A stretch of 64,000 bases of DNA, taken from contig NZ_FOYL01000008.1 of assembly GCF_900115955.1 (NCBI RefSeq), positions 310,001 through 374,000 on the forward strand, in the 5' to 3' direction. The first letter of the stretch is position 1; each line of letters opens with the position of its first letter. The notes under the pieces were generated by a model, which worked only from the letters and a program-made list of their open reading frames with translations, was not told where the DNA came from and made no database searches. Source of the stretch: Lentzea waywayandensis. Lineage in GTDB: Bacteria; Actinomycetota; Actinomycetes; Mycobacteriales; Pseudonocardiaceae. Positions 1 to 9,052 of the stretch are shown in pieces. The translations under genes were made by a program, and so were the position numbers.

Positions 1-1226
1 CAGCGGGCGCCGATGACGCCCTCCAGCTCGGCCTCGTCGAAGCTGTGCAGGTAGCGCGGTTCACCGTCCGCGTCGCGTTGCGCGAAGCTGTCCTGCGCCA
101 TGCCCACGGCCTGGTGGAACTCGCGGGTCTTGCCCATCTGGGCGTAGGCCCAGGCCTCGCGGGTGAGCAGGAGGGCCTTGAGGGTCGGCGTGCCTGTCCG
201 ACGGGTGCCGTACTGGCCCAGTTGGACGAGCTCCAAGCCGTCCTCCGGGCGGCCCAGGTCGAACATCTGCCGCGCCATCGCGGCCAGGCACAGGGCCGCG
301 AAGCCGTCGTTGTGGCCGGCCTTGGCCATCCGGACGGCCAGCACGTAGTAGCGCTGGGCCGCGTTGTGCAGGCCCGCGTCGAACGACATGCTCGCGGCCA
401 CCTTCGACAGTTCGGCGCCGATGAAGAACGCGCGTTCCGTCGTCGGGCCGGAAGGTGCCCGGCCCAGGCGTTCGGCCAGCTCGTCGAGCTGCCCCAGGAC
501 CGCCTTGCGGGCCAGTCCGTAACCGCCGCGGCCTCCCCAGCCGCGCAGGCCGTCGGCCACGCGTTGCAACGCGAAGAGCTCCTCCTCGCTGATCGCCGAG
601 TGCGACGACCACTTCGACAGGTTCTGCAGGGGGTGCAACCACCGCTGCAGCGGTTCGACCAGTGCTGACCCCACCGTCACCGCGGCGGCTCCGGTGAGCG
701 CCGCTCGTCTGCTGATCGCCAAGTCGCTCCTCGCCGTCTCCTCGACCGAACGGGCAATGCTCGTCGCCTCCCACGGGGCGGCGAGCACGTCTGGTGGGCC
801 CGTGATGGGGGCGCCCACCTGAGCTGGGATGACGACTCGGTCGAACCACAGTCGTTCGCCCGGCACACCGAGCACTACCGCGAAATGGCGCAGCCGGTCG
901 AGGCGGTCGATCTGGTTCTCGCCCGACTCGTAACGCGAGAGCTGCGCCTGGCTGATACCGAGCCACGCCGCCATGCGGTCCTGCGTGACCCTGCTCAGGT
1001 GCTGGGGGTGATGCCGGTACGCGGAGATCAGCGCACCCATGTCGCGGTCAACGCACGCTGCCGCGATCGCGGGGTGGTCCCAGAAGTCGTTGGGGACCTC
1101 AGGTGGTCCGTGCACGTCCGAACGAGCGTTGCGGCGGCACCGGTGACACAGCCGATCGGAGTTGTCTGCGGCGATGAACGCCCCGCACGGGCAAGCGCGT
1201 CTGGATTTGGGTCTCGCTGCATCCAT
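1..1226 (-). CDS. XRE-family regulator with N-terminal zinc ribbon, C-terminus cut by window edge
   Basis: About 408 residues are visible and the gene runs off the left edge without a stop. Cys12, Cys14, Cys27 and Cys30 form a CxC...CxxC zinc-ribbon-like pair at the N-terminus. A helix-turn-helix follows at about residues 63-115 (motif ISQAQLSRYESGE). The rest is helical and rich in Ala/Leu, with TPR-like segments such as YYVLAVRMAKAGHNDGFAAL. This layout (HTH plus tetratricopeptide-like sensor) is common in actinomycete regulators of secondary metabolism and development, which is inference here. The ATG at 1226 is chosen because it precedes the cysteine motif; an in-frame GTG lies a few codons upstream. 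It is divergent from the gene at 1499. Confidence 0.8.
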   Translation of the reverse strand, partial: MDAARPKSRRACPCGAFIAADNSDRLCHRCRRNARSDVHGPPEVPNDFWDHPAIAAACVDRDMGALISAYRHHPQHLSRVTQDRMAAWLGISQAQLSRYESGENQIDRLDRLRHFAVVLGVPGERLWFDRVVIPAQVGAPITGPPDVLAAPWEATSIARSVEETARSDLAISRRAALTGAAAVTVGSALVEPLQRWLHPLQNLSKWSSHSAISEEELFALQRVADGLRGWGGRGGYGLARKAVLGQLDELAERLGRAPSGPTTERAFFIGAELSKVAASMSFDAGLHNAAQRYYVLAVRMAKAGHNDGFAALCLAAMARQMFDLGRPEDGLELVQLGQYGTRRTGTPTLKALLLTREAWAYAQMGKTREFHQAVGMAQDSFAQRDADGEPRYLHSFDEAELEGVIGAR

Positions 1227-1360
1227 CGGCCTCGCCCCCGTCACTGAGCGTTTTCCCAGTGTACGGACGTGTGATCGTCAGTCCATCCATCTCATGCATA
1301 AGACGTAATGGATTCGCGTGTCGCAGTCCTGGTGCCCCCGTGCGGCGGATGAGCTTCATA

Positions 1361-1391
1361 CGTCCGCTGCATGAGGCTCATGCAGCGGACG
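1361..1391. repeat. 31-bp perfect palindrome with one central base (possible operator)
   Basis: Arms 1361-1375 and 1377-1391 are exact reverse complements around one G at 1376. The core reads CATGAGGCTCATG. A degenerate extra half (GGATGAGCTTCAT) lies just to the left at about 1347-1359. It sits in the 272-bp divergent gap between the XRE regulator (1226, minus) and the gene at 1499, about 108 bases upstream of the latter. The single-base centre makes a stable RNA hairpin loop unlikely, so a protein-binding site is favoured. Confidence 0.6.
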
Positions 1392-1498
1392 AGTGGTGTT
1401 GGCGGGAAGTGAGAAGCACCCTGCACAACGTCAGGCTGCGGGTCGATCCCCGTGGCGTGGCCAGTGCCTGACCCACCCAACGGGGAGGACAACCGCCG

Positions 1499-1993
1499 AT
1501 GAGCCTCACGACCGCGGAGACCGGTACCGGTAGTGCCGGGATCCCACAGAACAGGGGACACGCTCGCGCGATCGGGGAGGCCGTCGCCGGCTACCGGTTG
1601 CTCGGCTGGCAGGTGACCGTCACCGAGCAGGGTGTGTTCCTTCCACTAGGCCCCGCCACGACCGCCCTGGCGATGCCGGCGCGGATCGGCTCGCGAGTGC
1701 TGGCCGACCTGAAGTCGCGCATGCTCGCCGGACCGGTCACGGTCATCCCCGGCCCCCGCGAGCACTGGATCTTCCTCGCGGAGCTGGTGGCGTTGCTGCC
1801 GACGCACCTCAAGGCGCCGCCTGAGGTCCAGTTCGTGCGCTCGCCGCACCGGATCGCGCTTCCGCCGACGATGACCAGGTACGGATCGCTGCGCTGGGCG
1901 AACCCGCCGTCGCACTCGCGGCACTGGTTCCCGCCGTTCACCGCCGTGCTGGCGCTGGCCCGGCAGGCCACCGCGGAGGACCACCGCCGATAA
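1499..1993 (+). CDS. hypothetical protein, possibly PrimPol-like fragment family
   Basis: 164 residues, soluble, with no signal peptide or membrane segment. The start is supported by a strong GGGGAGG Shine-Dalgarno about 10 bases upstream. The stretch GYRLLGWQVTVTEQGVFLPL and the later EHWIFLAE resemble short actinomycete proteins annotated as related to the bifunctional DNA primase/polymerase N-terminal domain, but catalytic acidic residues cannot be assigned, so this link is weak. It is divergent from a zinc-ribbon XRE regulator and separated from it by a 31-bp palindrome, suggesting co-regulation. Function is not known. Confidence 0.65.
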   Translation: MSLTTAETGTGSAGIPQNRGHARAIGEAVAGYRLLGWQVTVTEQGVFLPLGPATTALAMPARIGSRVLADLKSRMLAGPVTVIPGPREHWIFLAELVALLPTHLKAPPEVQFVRSPHRIALPPTMTRYGSLRWANPPSHSRHWFPPFTAVLALARQATAEDHRR

Positions 1994-2002
1994 TCGGCGC
2001 TC

Positions 2003-2401
2003 GTGGATCGTCGATCAGTGTTGTTGTGTGGGCTCGCCGCCGCTTTGAGCGCCTGTGGCGAGCCCGCTCCTCGTAAGACGGGTGGTGTCGGGACCGCCCG
2101 GCCAGGAGGCCGGGTCGTCGCCGTCTCCTCGGTGCCTGAGGGCAGTGGCTTGCTGGTGGACATGCCCGGCAACGCCCAGTTGTTGGTCGTGCAACCTCGA
2201 TCGGGTGAATTCCGCGCGTTCAATCCCGCGTGTCCCCATGTCGGTTCCCTGGTCAATCCTCCGGCGGGCGGAGTCATCACCTGCCCGTTGCACGGGAGCG
2301 CTTTCGACCCCGTTAGTGGCGCTGTCCGCAAAGGACCTGCGACTTCGGGACTGACCGAGGTCGCCATTGCTCGTTCCGGCGATGATTTGGTGCTCGGCTG
2401 A
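2003..2401 (+). CDS. Rieske [2Fe-2S] lipoprotein, Tat-type signal
   Basis: 132 residues from a GTG start. The N-terminus has an Arg-Arg pair (residues 3-4), a hydrophobic stretch and a lipobox LSAC with Cys18 as the likely lipidated residue, so the mature protein should be anchored outside the membrane. The Rieske cluster ligands are Cys77-x-His79 and Cys94-x2-His97 in the motifs CPHVG and CPLHGSAF. Small extracytoplasmic Rieske proteins of this kind shuttle electrons, but no partner oxidoreductase is seen nearby. A second protein of the same design follows at 2508; the two share the same fold and spacing, indicating tandem duplication. The start lies 10 bases after the preceding stop. Confidence 0.88.
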   Translation: MDRRSVLLCGLAAALSACGEPAPRKTGGVGTARPGGRVVAVSSVPEGSGLLVDMPGNAQLLVVQPRSGEFRAFNPACPHVGSLVNPPAGGVITCPLHGSAFDPVSGAVRKGPATSGLTEVAIARSGDDLVLG

Positions 2402-2507
2402 GACCTGTGCATTTGCTGTGCATTGGGCGTCTGACTGAACTCTCGCTGACCGTTCCGCGTAATGCTGTGGTGTGACCCCGAACACCCACCACCACGGAGG
2501 ATCGGTC

Positions 2508-2975
2508 GTGAACACCGAAAGCCTGGTCAGCAGGCGGGCGGCGCTCTGCGGAATCGCGGTTGCCCTCGCGGTGCCCAGCGGACTCGTGACCGCCTGCAGT
2601 TCAACGGGTACTTCCACGGGCTCGTCCCCCACCTCTGCCGGAGGTTCGGAACCCACCTCGGGAGCCGCCGGCTCCGCTGGTACGGCCCTGGTCGCCTTGG
2701 CCGACGTGCCTGAAGGCGGCGGCGCCGTAGTCGACGGTCCCGGTGGCCGCAAGATCGTCGTCGCGCGCATCTCCGCCACGGAGGTCAAGGCGTACGACGC
2801 TTCCTGCCCGCACCAGGGTTCCGTGGTCGCGGAACCCGCCGGTGGCACCATCACGTGTCCTTCGCACGGCAGCCAGTTCGGTGCTTCCGACGGCTCGGTG
2901 AAGAAGGGGCCGGCGACGTCCGGTCTGCGTGTCGTCGCGGTGAAGGTCGACGGCGACCAGGTGGTCCTGACCTGA
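2508..2975 (+). CDS. Rieske [2Fe-2S] lipoprotein, tandem paralogue
   Basis: 155 residues if started at the GTG at 2508, which has GGAGG about 10 bases upstream; an earlier in-frame GTG at 2472 lacks a site. The signal has a twin Arg (9-10) and a lipobox VTAC with Cys30. A Ser/Thr/Gly-rich linker of about 35 residues follows, then a Rieske domain with Cys100-x-His102 and Cys117-x2-His120 (CPHQG, CPSHGSQF). It resembles the protein at 2003 but has the longer linker, so the cluster probably stands further from the membrane. It ends 42 bases before uvrC. Confidence 0.88.
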   Translation: MNTESLVSRRAALCGIAVALAVPSGLVTACSSTGTSTGSSPTSAGGSEPTSGAAGSAGTALVALADVPEGGGAVVDGPGGRKIVVARISATEVKAYDASCPHQGSVVAEPAGGTITCPSHGSQFGASDGSVKKGPATSGLRVVAVKVDGDQVVLT

Positions 2976-3017
2976 CCTTTTCTGTTTTTGTCAGACCACG
3001 TCGATAGTCTTGACGGC

Positions 3018-4919
3018 GTGGCAGATCCCTCGACGTATCGCCCCGCCGTGGGCACGATTCCTGAGGCTCCCGGCGTCTACAAGTTCCGCGACGCCGGTGG
3101 CCGGGTCGTGTACGTCGGCAAAGCGAAGAGCTTGCGCGGCAGGCTGAACTCGTACTTCGCGGATCTGGCCGGGCTGCACCCGCGCACCCGCCAGATGGTG
3201 ACGACGGCGGCCTCCGTCGAGTGGACGGTGGTCGCCACCGAGGTCGAGGCGCTCCAGCTCGAGTACAACTGGATCAAGGAGTTCGACCCGCGCTTCAACG
3301 TCCGGTACCGCGACGACAAGTCGTATCCGGTGCTGGCCGTCACGTTGCATGAGGAATACCCGCGGTTGCATGTGTACCGCGGCCCGCGCAAGAAAGGCGT
3401 GCGCTACTTCGGGCCATTCGCGCACGCCTGGGCCATCCGTGAGACGCTGGACCTGCTGCTGCGCGTGTTCCCGGCGCGCACGTGCTCAGCGGGCGTTTTC
3501 AAGCGGCACAACCAGATCGGCCGCCCGTGCCTGCTCGGGTACATCGACAAGTGCTCGGCGCCGTGCGTGGGCAAGGTGTCCGCGGACGAGCACCGCGACA
3601 TCGTCCTGGACTTCTGCGACTTCCTGGCGGGCAAGACGGACAACATGGTCCGCCGCCTGGAACGCGAGATGTTCCAGGCGTCGGAAGAGCTGGAGTTCGA
3701 ACGCGCCGCGCGCCTGCGCGACGACCTGGGCGCGTTGCGCCGCGCGATGGAGAAGCAGGCCGTAGTGCTCGGCGACGGCACGGACGCCGACGTGATGGCG
3801 TTCGCGCAGGACGAGCTGGAGGTCTCGGTCCAGGTCTTCCACGTGCGCGGCGGCCGCGTGCGCGGCCAGCGGGGCTGGGTGCTGGACAAGGTCGAGGCGC
3901 TCGACGACGGCGGCCTGGTCGACCAGTTCATCATGCAGTTCTACGGCGACGAGACCGAGAACACCCCGCGCGAGGTCCTCGTGCCCGTGCTCCCGGACGA
4001 CGCTTCCGCGCTGGAAGACCTGCTGTCCGAACAACGAGGCTCACGGGTGGCCCTGCGCGTCCCGCAACGAGGCGACAAGCGCGCCCTGATGGAAACGGTG
4101 GCGCGCAACGCCTCCGAAGCCTTCGCCCAGCACAAACTCCGCCGAGCAGGCGACCTGACCGCCCGCTCCGCGGCCCTGCAGGAGATCCAGGACGCGCTGG
4201 CCCTGGACACCGCGCCGCTGCGCATCGAGTGCATCGACATCAGCCACGTCCAGGGCACCGACGTGGTGGCATCACTGGTCGTCTTCGAGGACGGCCTGGC
4301 CCGCAAGTCCGAATACCGCCGCTTCGCCCTCCGCGAAGCGGCGACGGAAGGCGACGTAGCCTCCATCGCCGAGGTCGTCCGCCGCCGCTTCCAGGCGATG
4401 CTGCGCGAAACGGCCTCAGGCGGCCCGAACCCGGGCATAGACCCGGACACCGGCAAACCCCGCAAGTTCGCCTACCCGCCCAACCTCCTGGTGGTCGACG
4501 GCGCAGGCCCGCAAGCCGCCGCGGCCTCCGACGTCCTGGCAGAACTGGGCATCACCGACGTGGCCGTAGTAGGCCTGGCCAAGCGCCTGGAAGAGGTCTG
4601 GGTCCCCGGCGAACCGGACCCGGTGATCCTCCCGCGCAGCAGCGACGGCCTGTACCTCCTGCAACGAGTCCGCGACGAGGCCCACCGCTTCGCCATCGCC
4701 TACCACCGCCAGAAACGCTCGAAGCGCATGACCACCTCCGAGCTCGACGAGGTACCCGGCCTCGGCGAAACGCGCAAAGCCGCACTGCTCAAGCACTTCG
4801 GCTCGGTCCGCAAGCTGCGACAGGCCACAGTGGACGAGATCAGCGACGTTCCCGGGGTGGGGCGGCGCACGGCGGAGGCGGTGGTGGCGACGTTGGCCTC
4901 GGCGGGCGGGAAGTCTTGA
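3018..4919 (+). CDS. uvrC: excinuclease ABC subunit C
   Basis: 633 residues, normal for UvrC. UvrC makes both incisions in nucleotide excision repair after UvrAB damage recognition. The N-terminal GIY-YIG nuclease begins with PGVYKFRD and [14 protein letters not shown]; a UVR motif lies near residues 200-235; the RNase H-like 5' nuclease carries [15 protein letters not shown] and [10 protein letters not shown]; tandem helix-hairpin-helix motifs ([31 protein letters not shown]) end the protein. The GTG at 3018 is preferred over the TTG at 2988 because the family starts just before the GIY motif. In actinobacteria it normally heads the rapZ-yvcK-whiA cluster; here a repeat array and an HD gene intervene. 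Confidence 0.97.
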   Translation: MADPSTYRPAVGTIPEAPGVYKFRDAGGRVVYVGKAKSLRGRLNSYFADLAGLHPRTRQMVTTAASVEWTVVATEVEALQLEYNWIKEFDPRFNVRYRDDKSYPVLAVTLHEEYPRLHVYRGPRKKGVRYFGPFAHAWAIRETLDLLLRVFPARTCSAGVFKRHNQIGRPCLLGYIDKCSAPCVGKVSADEHRDIVLDFCDFLAGKTDNMVRRLEREMFQASEELEFERAARLRDDLGALRRAMEKQAVVLGDGTDADVMAFAQDELEVSVQVFHVRGGRVRGQRGWVLDKVEALDDGGLVDQFIMQFYGDETENTPREVLVPVLPDDASALEDLLSEQRGSRVALRVPQRGDKRALMETVARNASEAFAQHKLRRAGDLTARSAALQEIQDALALDTAPLRIECIDISHVQGTDVVASLVVFEDGLARKSEYRRFALREAATEGDVASIAEVVRRRFQAMLRETASGGPNPGIDPDTGKPRKFAYPPNLLVVDGAGPQAAAASDVLAELGITDVAVVGLAKRLEEVWVPGEPDPVILPRSSDGLYLLQRVRDEAHRFAIAYHRQKRSKRMTTSELDEVPGLGETRKAALLKHFGSVRKLRQATVDEISDVPGVGRRTAEAVVATLASAGGKS

Positions 4920-4934
4920 CGGGGATGGCGTTGG

Positions 4935-5240
4935 TGCGCCGGGCGGGGTGGATGTCGGTGCGGCGCGTGGGTTTGGAGTTGGCTGGCCGGATGGATCCGG
5001 CGCGCCGTGTGGGTCCGGATCCGGCTCGCTGGATGGGGCTGGTGTCGGCTCGCCGCGTGAGTTCGGATCCGGCTGGCCGGATGGGCCTGGTGTCGGCTCG
5101 CCACATGGGTTCGGAGGCGGCTTGCCGTGTGAGTCCGGAACTCGTGCGCCGTGTGGGTCCGGAGCCGACTTGCCACATTGGTCCGGAGGTGGCCCGCACA
5201 TGAGTCTGGAGCCGCTCCGCCACACGGGTCCGGCGGCGGA
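4935..5240. repeat. degenerate 24-bp tandem repeat array, about 12 units
   Basis: Consecutive 24-base units follow a consensus close to CGCCGTGTGGGTCCGGATCC plus GGCT, for example units starting near 5051, 5099 and 5147. Because 24 is a multiple of three and the units lack stops, long reading frames stay open on both strands, each giving an octapeptide repeat. It lies between uvrC (ends 4919) and the core of the HD protein and overlaps the start assigned to the latter. Confidence 0.8.
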
Positions 5241-5979
5241 CCGTCGCGCGGAGGCGGAGACGGCGGACCGTCGCGGGGAAGCGGAGACCGCCGGAGTCGC
5301 AAGCACCGTGCCGGCGCCGATGTCGGCGAAAGCCGAGCCGCTGGCCCGCCGCGCCATGACCGAGGAGGTGGCGCTGCGCCCGCTCCCGCCCGCCGCCGAG
5401 CCGCCGGCCCGCCGCGCCATGACCGAGGACGTGGCGCTCCGCCCGCTCCCGCCCGCCGCCGAGACGCTGCTGTCCGACCTGCAAGCCTCACCGCGTCTGG
5501 TCGCGCACCTGCGGGCCGTGCACGACGTGGCCTGCCAGCTGATCTCCTGGGTCGAGCGGCGCCACCCGGCGGTGGCCGTCGACCGGGACGCGGTGCTGTT
5601 CGGCGCGGCCACGCACGACATCGGGAAGGTGTTGCGCCCCAACGAGTTGTCCGGCCCGGGCTCGGCTCACGAGCCGGCGGGGTACGAGCTGCTGCGCGCC
5701 CGCGGGGTCGAGGAGCGGCTGGCCCGGTTCGCGCGCACGCACGGGTCGTGGACCGCGGAGGGCATCGGGCTGGAGGACCTGCTCGTCAGCCTCGCGGACA
5801 AGGTCTGGAAGGCCAAGCGCGTCCCGGACCTGGAGCAGCTGGTGACCGGGCGCCTCGCGGAGGTTGAGAACCTGGAGGCGTGGGAGGTGTTCATGGCGCT
5901 GGACGACGAGCTGGATCGGATCGCGTCCGGCGCCGATGCGCGGCTGGCGTTCCAGGCGAGCTATCCGGTCGCGGGGTGA
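5200..5979 (+). CDS. HD-domain phosphohydrolase-like protein with duplicated N-terminal segment
   Basis: The HD core has His108 in AVHDVACQL and the His139-Asp140 pair in ATHDIGK, followed by FARTHGSW and a late Asp in VSLADKVWKAK, the pattern of metal-dependent HD phosphohydrolases. The substrate is unknown. The ATG at 5200 is chosen because GGAGG stands 10 bases upstream, but the frame is open to 4948, and ATGs at 5320, 5356 and 5419 are alternatives. The segment just before the core contains two copies of a 21-residue unit (starting EPLARRAMTEE and EPPARRAMTED), so the true start may lie in either copy. It is inserted between uvrC and rapZ, which are normally adjacent. Confidence 0.75.
   Translation: MSLEPLRHTGPAADRRAEAETADRRGEAETAGVASTVPAPMSAKAEPLARRAMTEEVALRPLPPAAEPPARRAMTEDVALRPLPPAAETLLSDLQASPRLVAHLRAVHDVACQLISWVERRHPAVAVDRDAVLFGAATHDIGKVLRPNELSGPGSAHEPAGYELLRARGVEERLARFARTHGSWTAEGIGLEDLLVSLADKVWKAKRVPDLEQLVTGRLAEVENLEAWEVFMALDDELDRIASGADARLAFQASYPVAG
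5332..5457. repeat. two tandem 63-bp direct repeats, plus a 27-bp pair upstream
   Basis: Copies at 5332-5394 and 5395-5457 differ at only a few bases and each contains the motif ATGACCGAGGA followed by GTGGCGCT. A further pair of 27-base repeats lies at about 5235-5261 and 5262-5288. Both are in frame with the HD-domain gene and lengthen its N-terminus by whole 21- and 9-residue units. Confidence 0.85.
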
Positions 5980-6222
5980 AGTCTCTCATCGGTCTCACCA
6001 GCCGCAGTGGTCACGTTCGTCCTGCGGGTGCCCCGCGAACCGGGCGAGGATCGTGACCGCGGCCACGGCGCGGCCGTGTCGACCGTCGAACCTGCCGCGC
6101 GCGAGGGCCGTTCCAGTGGAGACTGCATGCCGGGCGTGACGCGACGGAGCGCCGCCCAGCACACAGCTTGCCCAAACGAGAGCGTCCTGTGGCGCTCATG
6201 AACAGGTAACGGAGTCGTAGTC

Positions 6223-7101
6223 GTGAACGCGGAGAAGTCCGGCATCGAAGTCGCCGTGGTGACCGGGCTGTCCGGTGCGGGCCGCAGCACCGCGGCCAAG
6301 TGCCTGGAGGACCTCGGCTGGTTCGTCGTGGACAACCTGCCCCCGGAACTCATCGCCACCATGGTCGAGCTCGGCGCCCAGGCGCGCGGGGCGATCACCA
6401 GGGTCGCTGTCGTCATGGACGTGCGGAGCCGCGCGTTCACCGAGGACCTGGCCGCCATCATCAAGGACCTCGACGCGCGTGGGTACAAGCCGCGCGTGCT
6501 CTTCCTCGAAGCCACCGACGACGTGCTCATCCGGCGGTTCGAGGCGGTGCGCCGCGGTCACCCGATGCAGGGGGACGGGCGGTTGCAGGACGGCATCGAG
6601 GCCGAGCGGATCCTGCTGACGCCGCTCAAGCAGGAAGCCGACCTGGTACTGGACACGTCGGCGCTGAGTATCCACCAGCTGCGGGCCAAGATCGAGGACA
6701 CGTTCGGCACCGAGGCGGCCACCCGCACTCGGGTCACTGTGCTGAGCTTCGGGTACAAGTACGGGCTGCCGATGGACGCCGATCTCGTCATGGACGTGCG
6801 GTTCCTGCCCAACCCGTTCTGGATCCCGGAGCTGCGCGAGCAGACGGGGCTGGATGGTGAGGTGCGCAACTACGTGCTGTCCCAGGAGGGCGCTGACGAG
6901 TTCCTTGATCGGTACCACGAGCTGCTCAGGCTCATCGGTGCCGGTTATCGGCGTGAGGGCAAGCGCTACCTGACGCTCGCGATCGGTTGCACTGGGGGCA
7001 AGCACCGCAGTGTGGCCCTGAGCGAAGAGCTGGCCGCGCGGCTGGCTAGCGAGGACGGCATGGCCGTGAAGGTCGTGCACAGGGATCTGGGACGTGAGTG
7101 A
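6223..7101 (+). CDS. rapZ: RapZ/YvcJ-family nucleotide-binding adapter
   Basis: 292 residues from a GTG preceded by AACGGAG. The family binds GTP/ATP; in Escherichia coli RapZ guides RNase E to the GlmZ sRNA, while the actinobacterial role is not settled. The P-loop is GLSGAGRS at residues 15-22, with Arg in place of the usual Lys of GxGKS, as often seen in actinobacterial members. The C-terminal half has the conserved FLPNPFWIPELR and IGCTGGKHRSVALSEELA motifs. The stop overlaps the GTG of yvcK by four bases, so the two are translationally coupled. Confidence 0.95.
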   Translation: MNAEKSGIEVAVVTGLSGAGRSTAAKCLEDLGWFVVDNLPPELIATMVELGAQARGAITRVAVVMDVRSRAFTEDLAAIIKDLDARGYKPRVLFLEATDDVLIRRFEAVRRGHPMQGDGRLQDGIEAERILLTPLKQEADLVLDTSALSIHQLRAKIEDTFGTEAATRTRVTVLSFGYKYGLPMDADLVMDVRFLPNPFWIPELREQTGLDGEVRNYVLSQEGADEFLDRYHELLRLIGAGYRREGKRYLTLAIGCTGGKHRSVALSEELAARLASEDGMAVKVVHRDLGRE

Positions 7102-8075
7102 CGAAGTTGAAAGCTGTTGCTTTGGGTGGCGGACACGGGTTGCACGCGACGCTGACCGCGCTCAGACGGGTCACCGATGACGTGACGGCCGTGGTGACCG
7201 TCGCGGACGACGGGGGCTCGTCGGGGCGGCTGCGGCGGGAACTCGAAGACCTGCTGCCTCCGGGGGACCTGCGCAAGGCCATGGCGGCGCTGGCGGGGGA
7301 GGACGAGGCCAGCCAGCGCTGGACGTCCCTGTTCAGGCACCGCTTCGGCGGCACGGGGGCCCTCGCCGGCCACGCGGTCGGGAATCTGGTGATCGCCGGG
7401 CTGCTCGAGCAGCTCGGCGACCCCGTCGCGGTGCTCGACCTCACGAGCCGGCTGCTCGGCGTCAAGGGCAGGGTGCTGCCGATGTCGAACGATCCGCTCG
7501 ACATCGAGGCGGACGTCGTGGGCCTCGACGAGGACGAGAAGGACGTGCGGCGCATCCGGGGGCAGGTCGCCATCGCGACCACGCCGGGGCTCGTGCAGCG
7601 CATCCGGCTGACTGCCCCGAACGGGCGACCTGCCGGCTGTCCGGAAGCAGTACAGGCTGTACTTGACGCCGATGTCGTGGTACTCGGCCCCGGATCGTGG
7701 TTCACCAGCGTGTTGCCGCATCTGCTGGTGCCCGAACTGCACGACGCGCTCGTGCACACGCGGGCCAAGAAGGTCCTTGTGCTCAATCTCGTCCCCCAAC
7801 CGGGTGAAACCGCTGGTTTCTCTCCGGAGCGGCATTTGGACGTAGTCTGCGAACACGCACCCGAGCTGAAGGTGGACGCGGTGATCGCGGACGTCGACTC
7901 GGTCCCCACCCCGGACCGGCTGACGCGCGCCGCCTCGGCACTGGGTGCGCGTACGCATCTGGCCAAGATCGCCGCACCGGACGCCGCTGAGCGGCATGAT
8001 CCGGAGGCACTGGCCGGTTGCCTGAGGCAAGTGGTCGAGGAGACCGGAGTGGGAGGGACAAGCCCGTGGCGATGA
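7098..8075 (+). CDS. yvcK: YvcK/CofD-like gluconeogenesis factor
   Basis: 325 residues starting at a GTG that overlaps the rapZ stop. The N-terminal nucleotide-binding signature [13 protein letters not shown] and [14 protein letters not shown] are typical of the YvcK family, which binds UDP-sugars and adjusts cell-wall precursor supply and carbon use in Bacillus and Mycobacterium. [18 protein letters not shown] is the conserved CofD-like motif. The protein is cytoplasmic. It sits in the rapZ-yvcK-whiA set, and its 3' end overlaps the start of whiA by 10 bases. Confidence 0.95.
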   Translation: MTKLKAVALGGGHGLHATLTALRRVTDDVTAVVTVADDGGSSGRLRRELEDLLPPGDLRKAMAALAGEDEASQRWTSLFRHRFGGTGALAGHAVGNLVIAGLLEQLGDPVAVLDLTSRLLGVKGRVLPMSNDPLDIEADVVGLDEDEKDVRRIRGQVAIATTPGLVQRIRLTAPNGRPAGCPEAVQAVLDADVVVLGPGSWFTSVLPHLLVPELHDALVHTRAKKVLVLNLVPQPGETAGFSPERHLDVVCEHAPELKVDAVIADVDSVPTPDRLTRAASALGARTHLAKIAAPDAAERHDPEALAGCLRQVVEETGVGGTSPWR

Positions 8076-9052
8076 CGTCGGCGGTCAAGGACGAGCTGAG
8101 CAGGCTCGCGGTATCCAAGACCTGTTGCCGCCGCGCGGAGGTGTCCTCCCTGCTCAGGTTCGCCGGGGGCTTGCACATCGTGTCCGGCCGGGTCGTCGTC
8201 GAGGCGGAGCTCGACCTGGGTTCCGCGGCCCGCAGGCTGCTCAAGGAGATCCAGGCGCTCTACGGCCACCACGCCGAGGTCTTCACGATCCAGTCCAACG
8301 GCCTGCGCAAGGGCACCCGGTACGTCGTCCGCGTGGTCAAGGACGGCGAGGGGCTTGCCCGCCAGACTGGGCTGCTCGACCCGCGGGGACGTCCCGTGCG
8401 CGGTCTGCCCGCGCCGGTCGTGTCCGGTGGTGTCTGCGACGCCGAAGCCGCGTGGCGCGGTGCCTTCCTTGCGCACGGCTCGCTGACCGAACCCGGTCGC
8501 AGCTCGTCGCTGGAGATCACCTGCCCCGGTCCCGAGGCGGCGCTGGCCCTGGTCGGCGCGGCGCGGCGGATGGGCATCTCGTCCAAGTCGCGCGAGGTCC
8601 GCGGGGCCGAGCGCGTGGTGATAAGGGATGGCGACGCCATCGGCGCGATGCTGACCAAGCTCGGCGCGCACGACAGCGTGATGGCCTGGGAAGAGCGCCG
8701 GATGCGGCGTGAGGTCCGCGCCACCGCGAACCGGCTGGCGAACTTCGACGACGCGAACCTGCGCCGTTCGGCCCGCGCGGCCGTCGCGGCGGCGGCACGA
8801 GTCGCACGGGCGCTCGAGATCCTCGGGCCGGAGGCGCCGGACCACCTGGCCGCCGCCGGGCAGCTGCGCCTCGCGCACCGCCAGGCGTCGCTGGAGGAGC
8901 TGGGTCAGCTGTCCGACCCGCAGATGACCAAGGACGCGGTGGCAGGCCGTATAAGGCGTCTTCTGGCCATGGCGGACAAGCGGGCCAAGGACCTGGGACT
9001 GCCGGACACCGAGTCCGCGGTCACGGCGGACATGCTCGAAGCCGAGGTCTAA
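8066..9052 (+). CDS. whiA: sporulation regulator WhiA
   Basis: 328 residues. WhiA is a DNA-binding protein related to LAGLIDADG homing nucleases plus a C-terminal helix-turn-helix; in Streptomyces it acts with WhiB to trigger sporulation septation. The start is the GTG at 8066 with GGGAGGGA 7 bases upstream; this gives [14 protein letters not shown], matching the family N-terminus. [18 protein letters not shown] and the C-terminal [19 protein letters not shown] (HTH) are diagnostic. It overlaps yvcK, and its 3' end overlaps the convergent LuxR-type gene by four bases. Confidence 0.96.
   Translation: MAMTSAVKDELSRLAVSKTCCRRAEVSSLLRFAGGLHIVSGRVVVEAELDLGSAARRLLKEIQALYGHHAEVFTIQSNGLRKGTRYVVRVVKDGEGLARQTGLLDPRGRPVRGLPAPVVSGGVCDAEAAWRGAFLAHGSLTEPGRSSSLEITCPGPEAALALVGAARRMGISSKSREVRGAERVVIRDGDAIGAMLTKLGAHDSVMAWEERRMRREVRATANRLANFDDANLRRSARAAVAAAARVARALEILGPEAPDHLAAAGQLRLAHRQASLEELGQLSDPQMTKDAVAGRIRRLLAMADKRAKDLGLPDTESAVTADMLEAEV

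Noticed and set aside
1259-1471. 70-codon frame across the 31-bp palindrome
   Set aside because: Lies in a regulatory gap, spans a perfect palindrome, has no ribosome binding site and no recognisable content.
4416-5642. 408-codon open frame on the minus strand, Pro/Gly-rich octapeptides
   Set aside because: It is antisense to the end of uvrC and the HD gene and stays open only because the 24-bp repeats lack stops; no ribosome site or family match.
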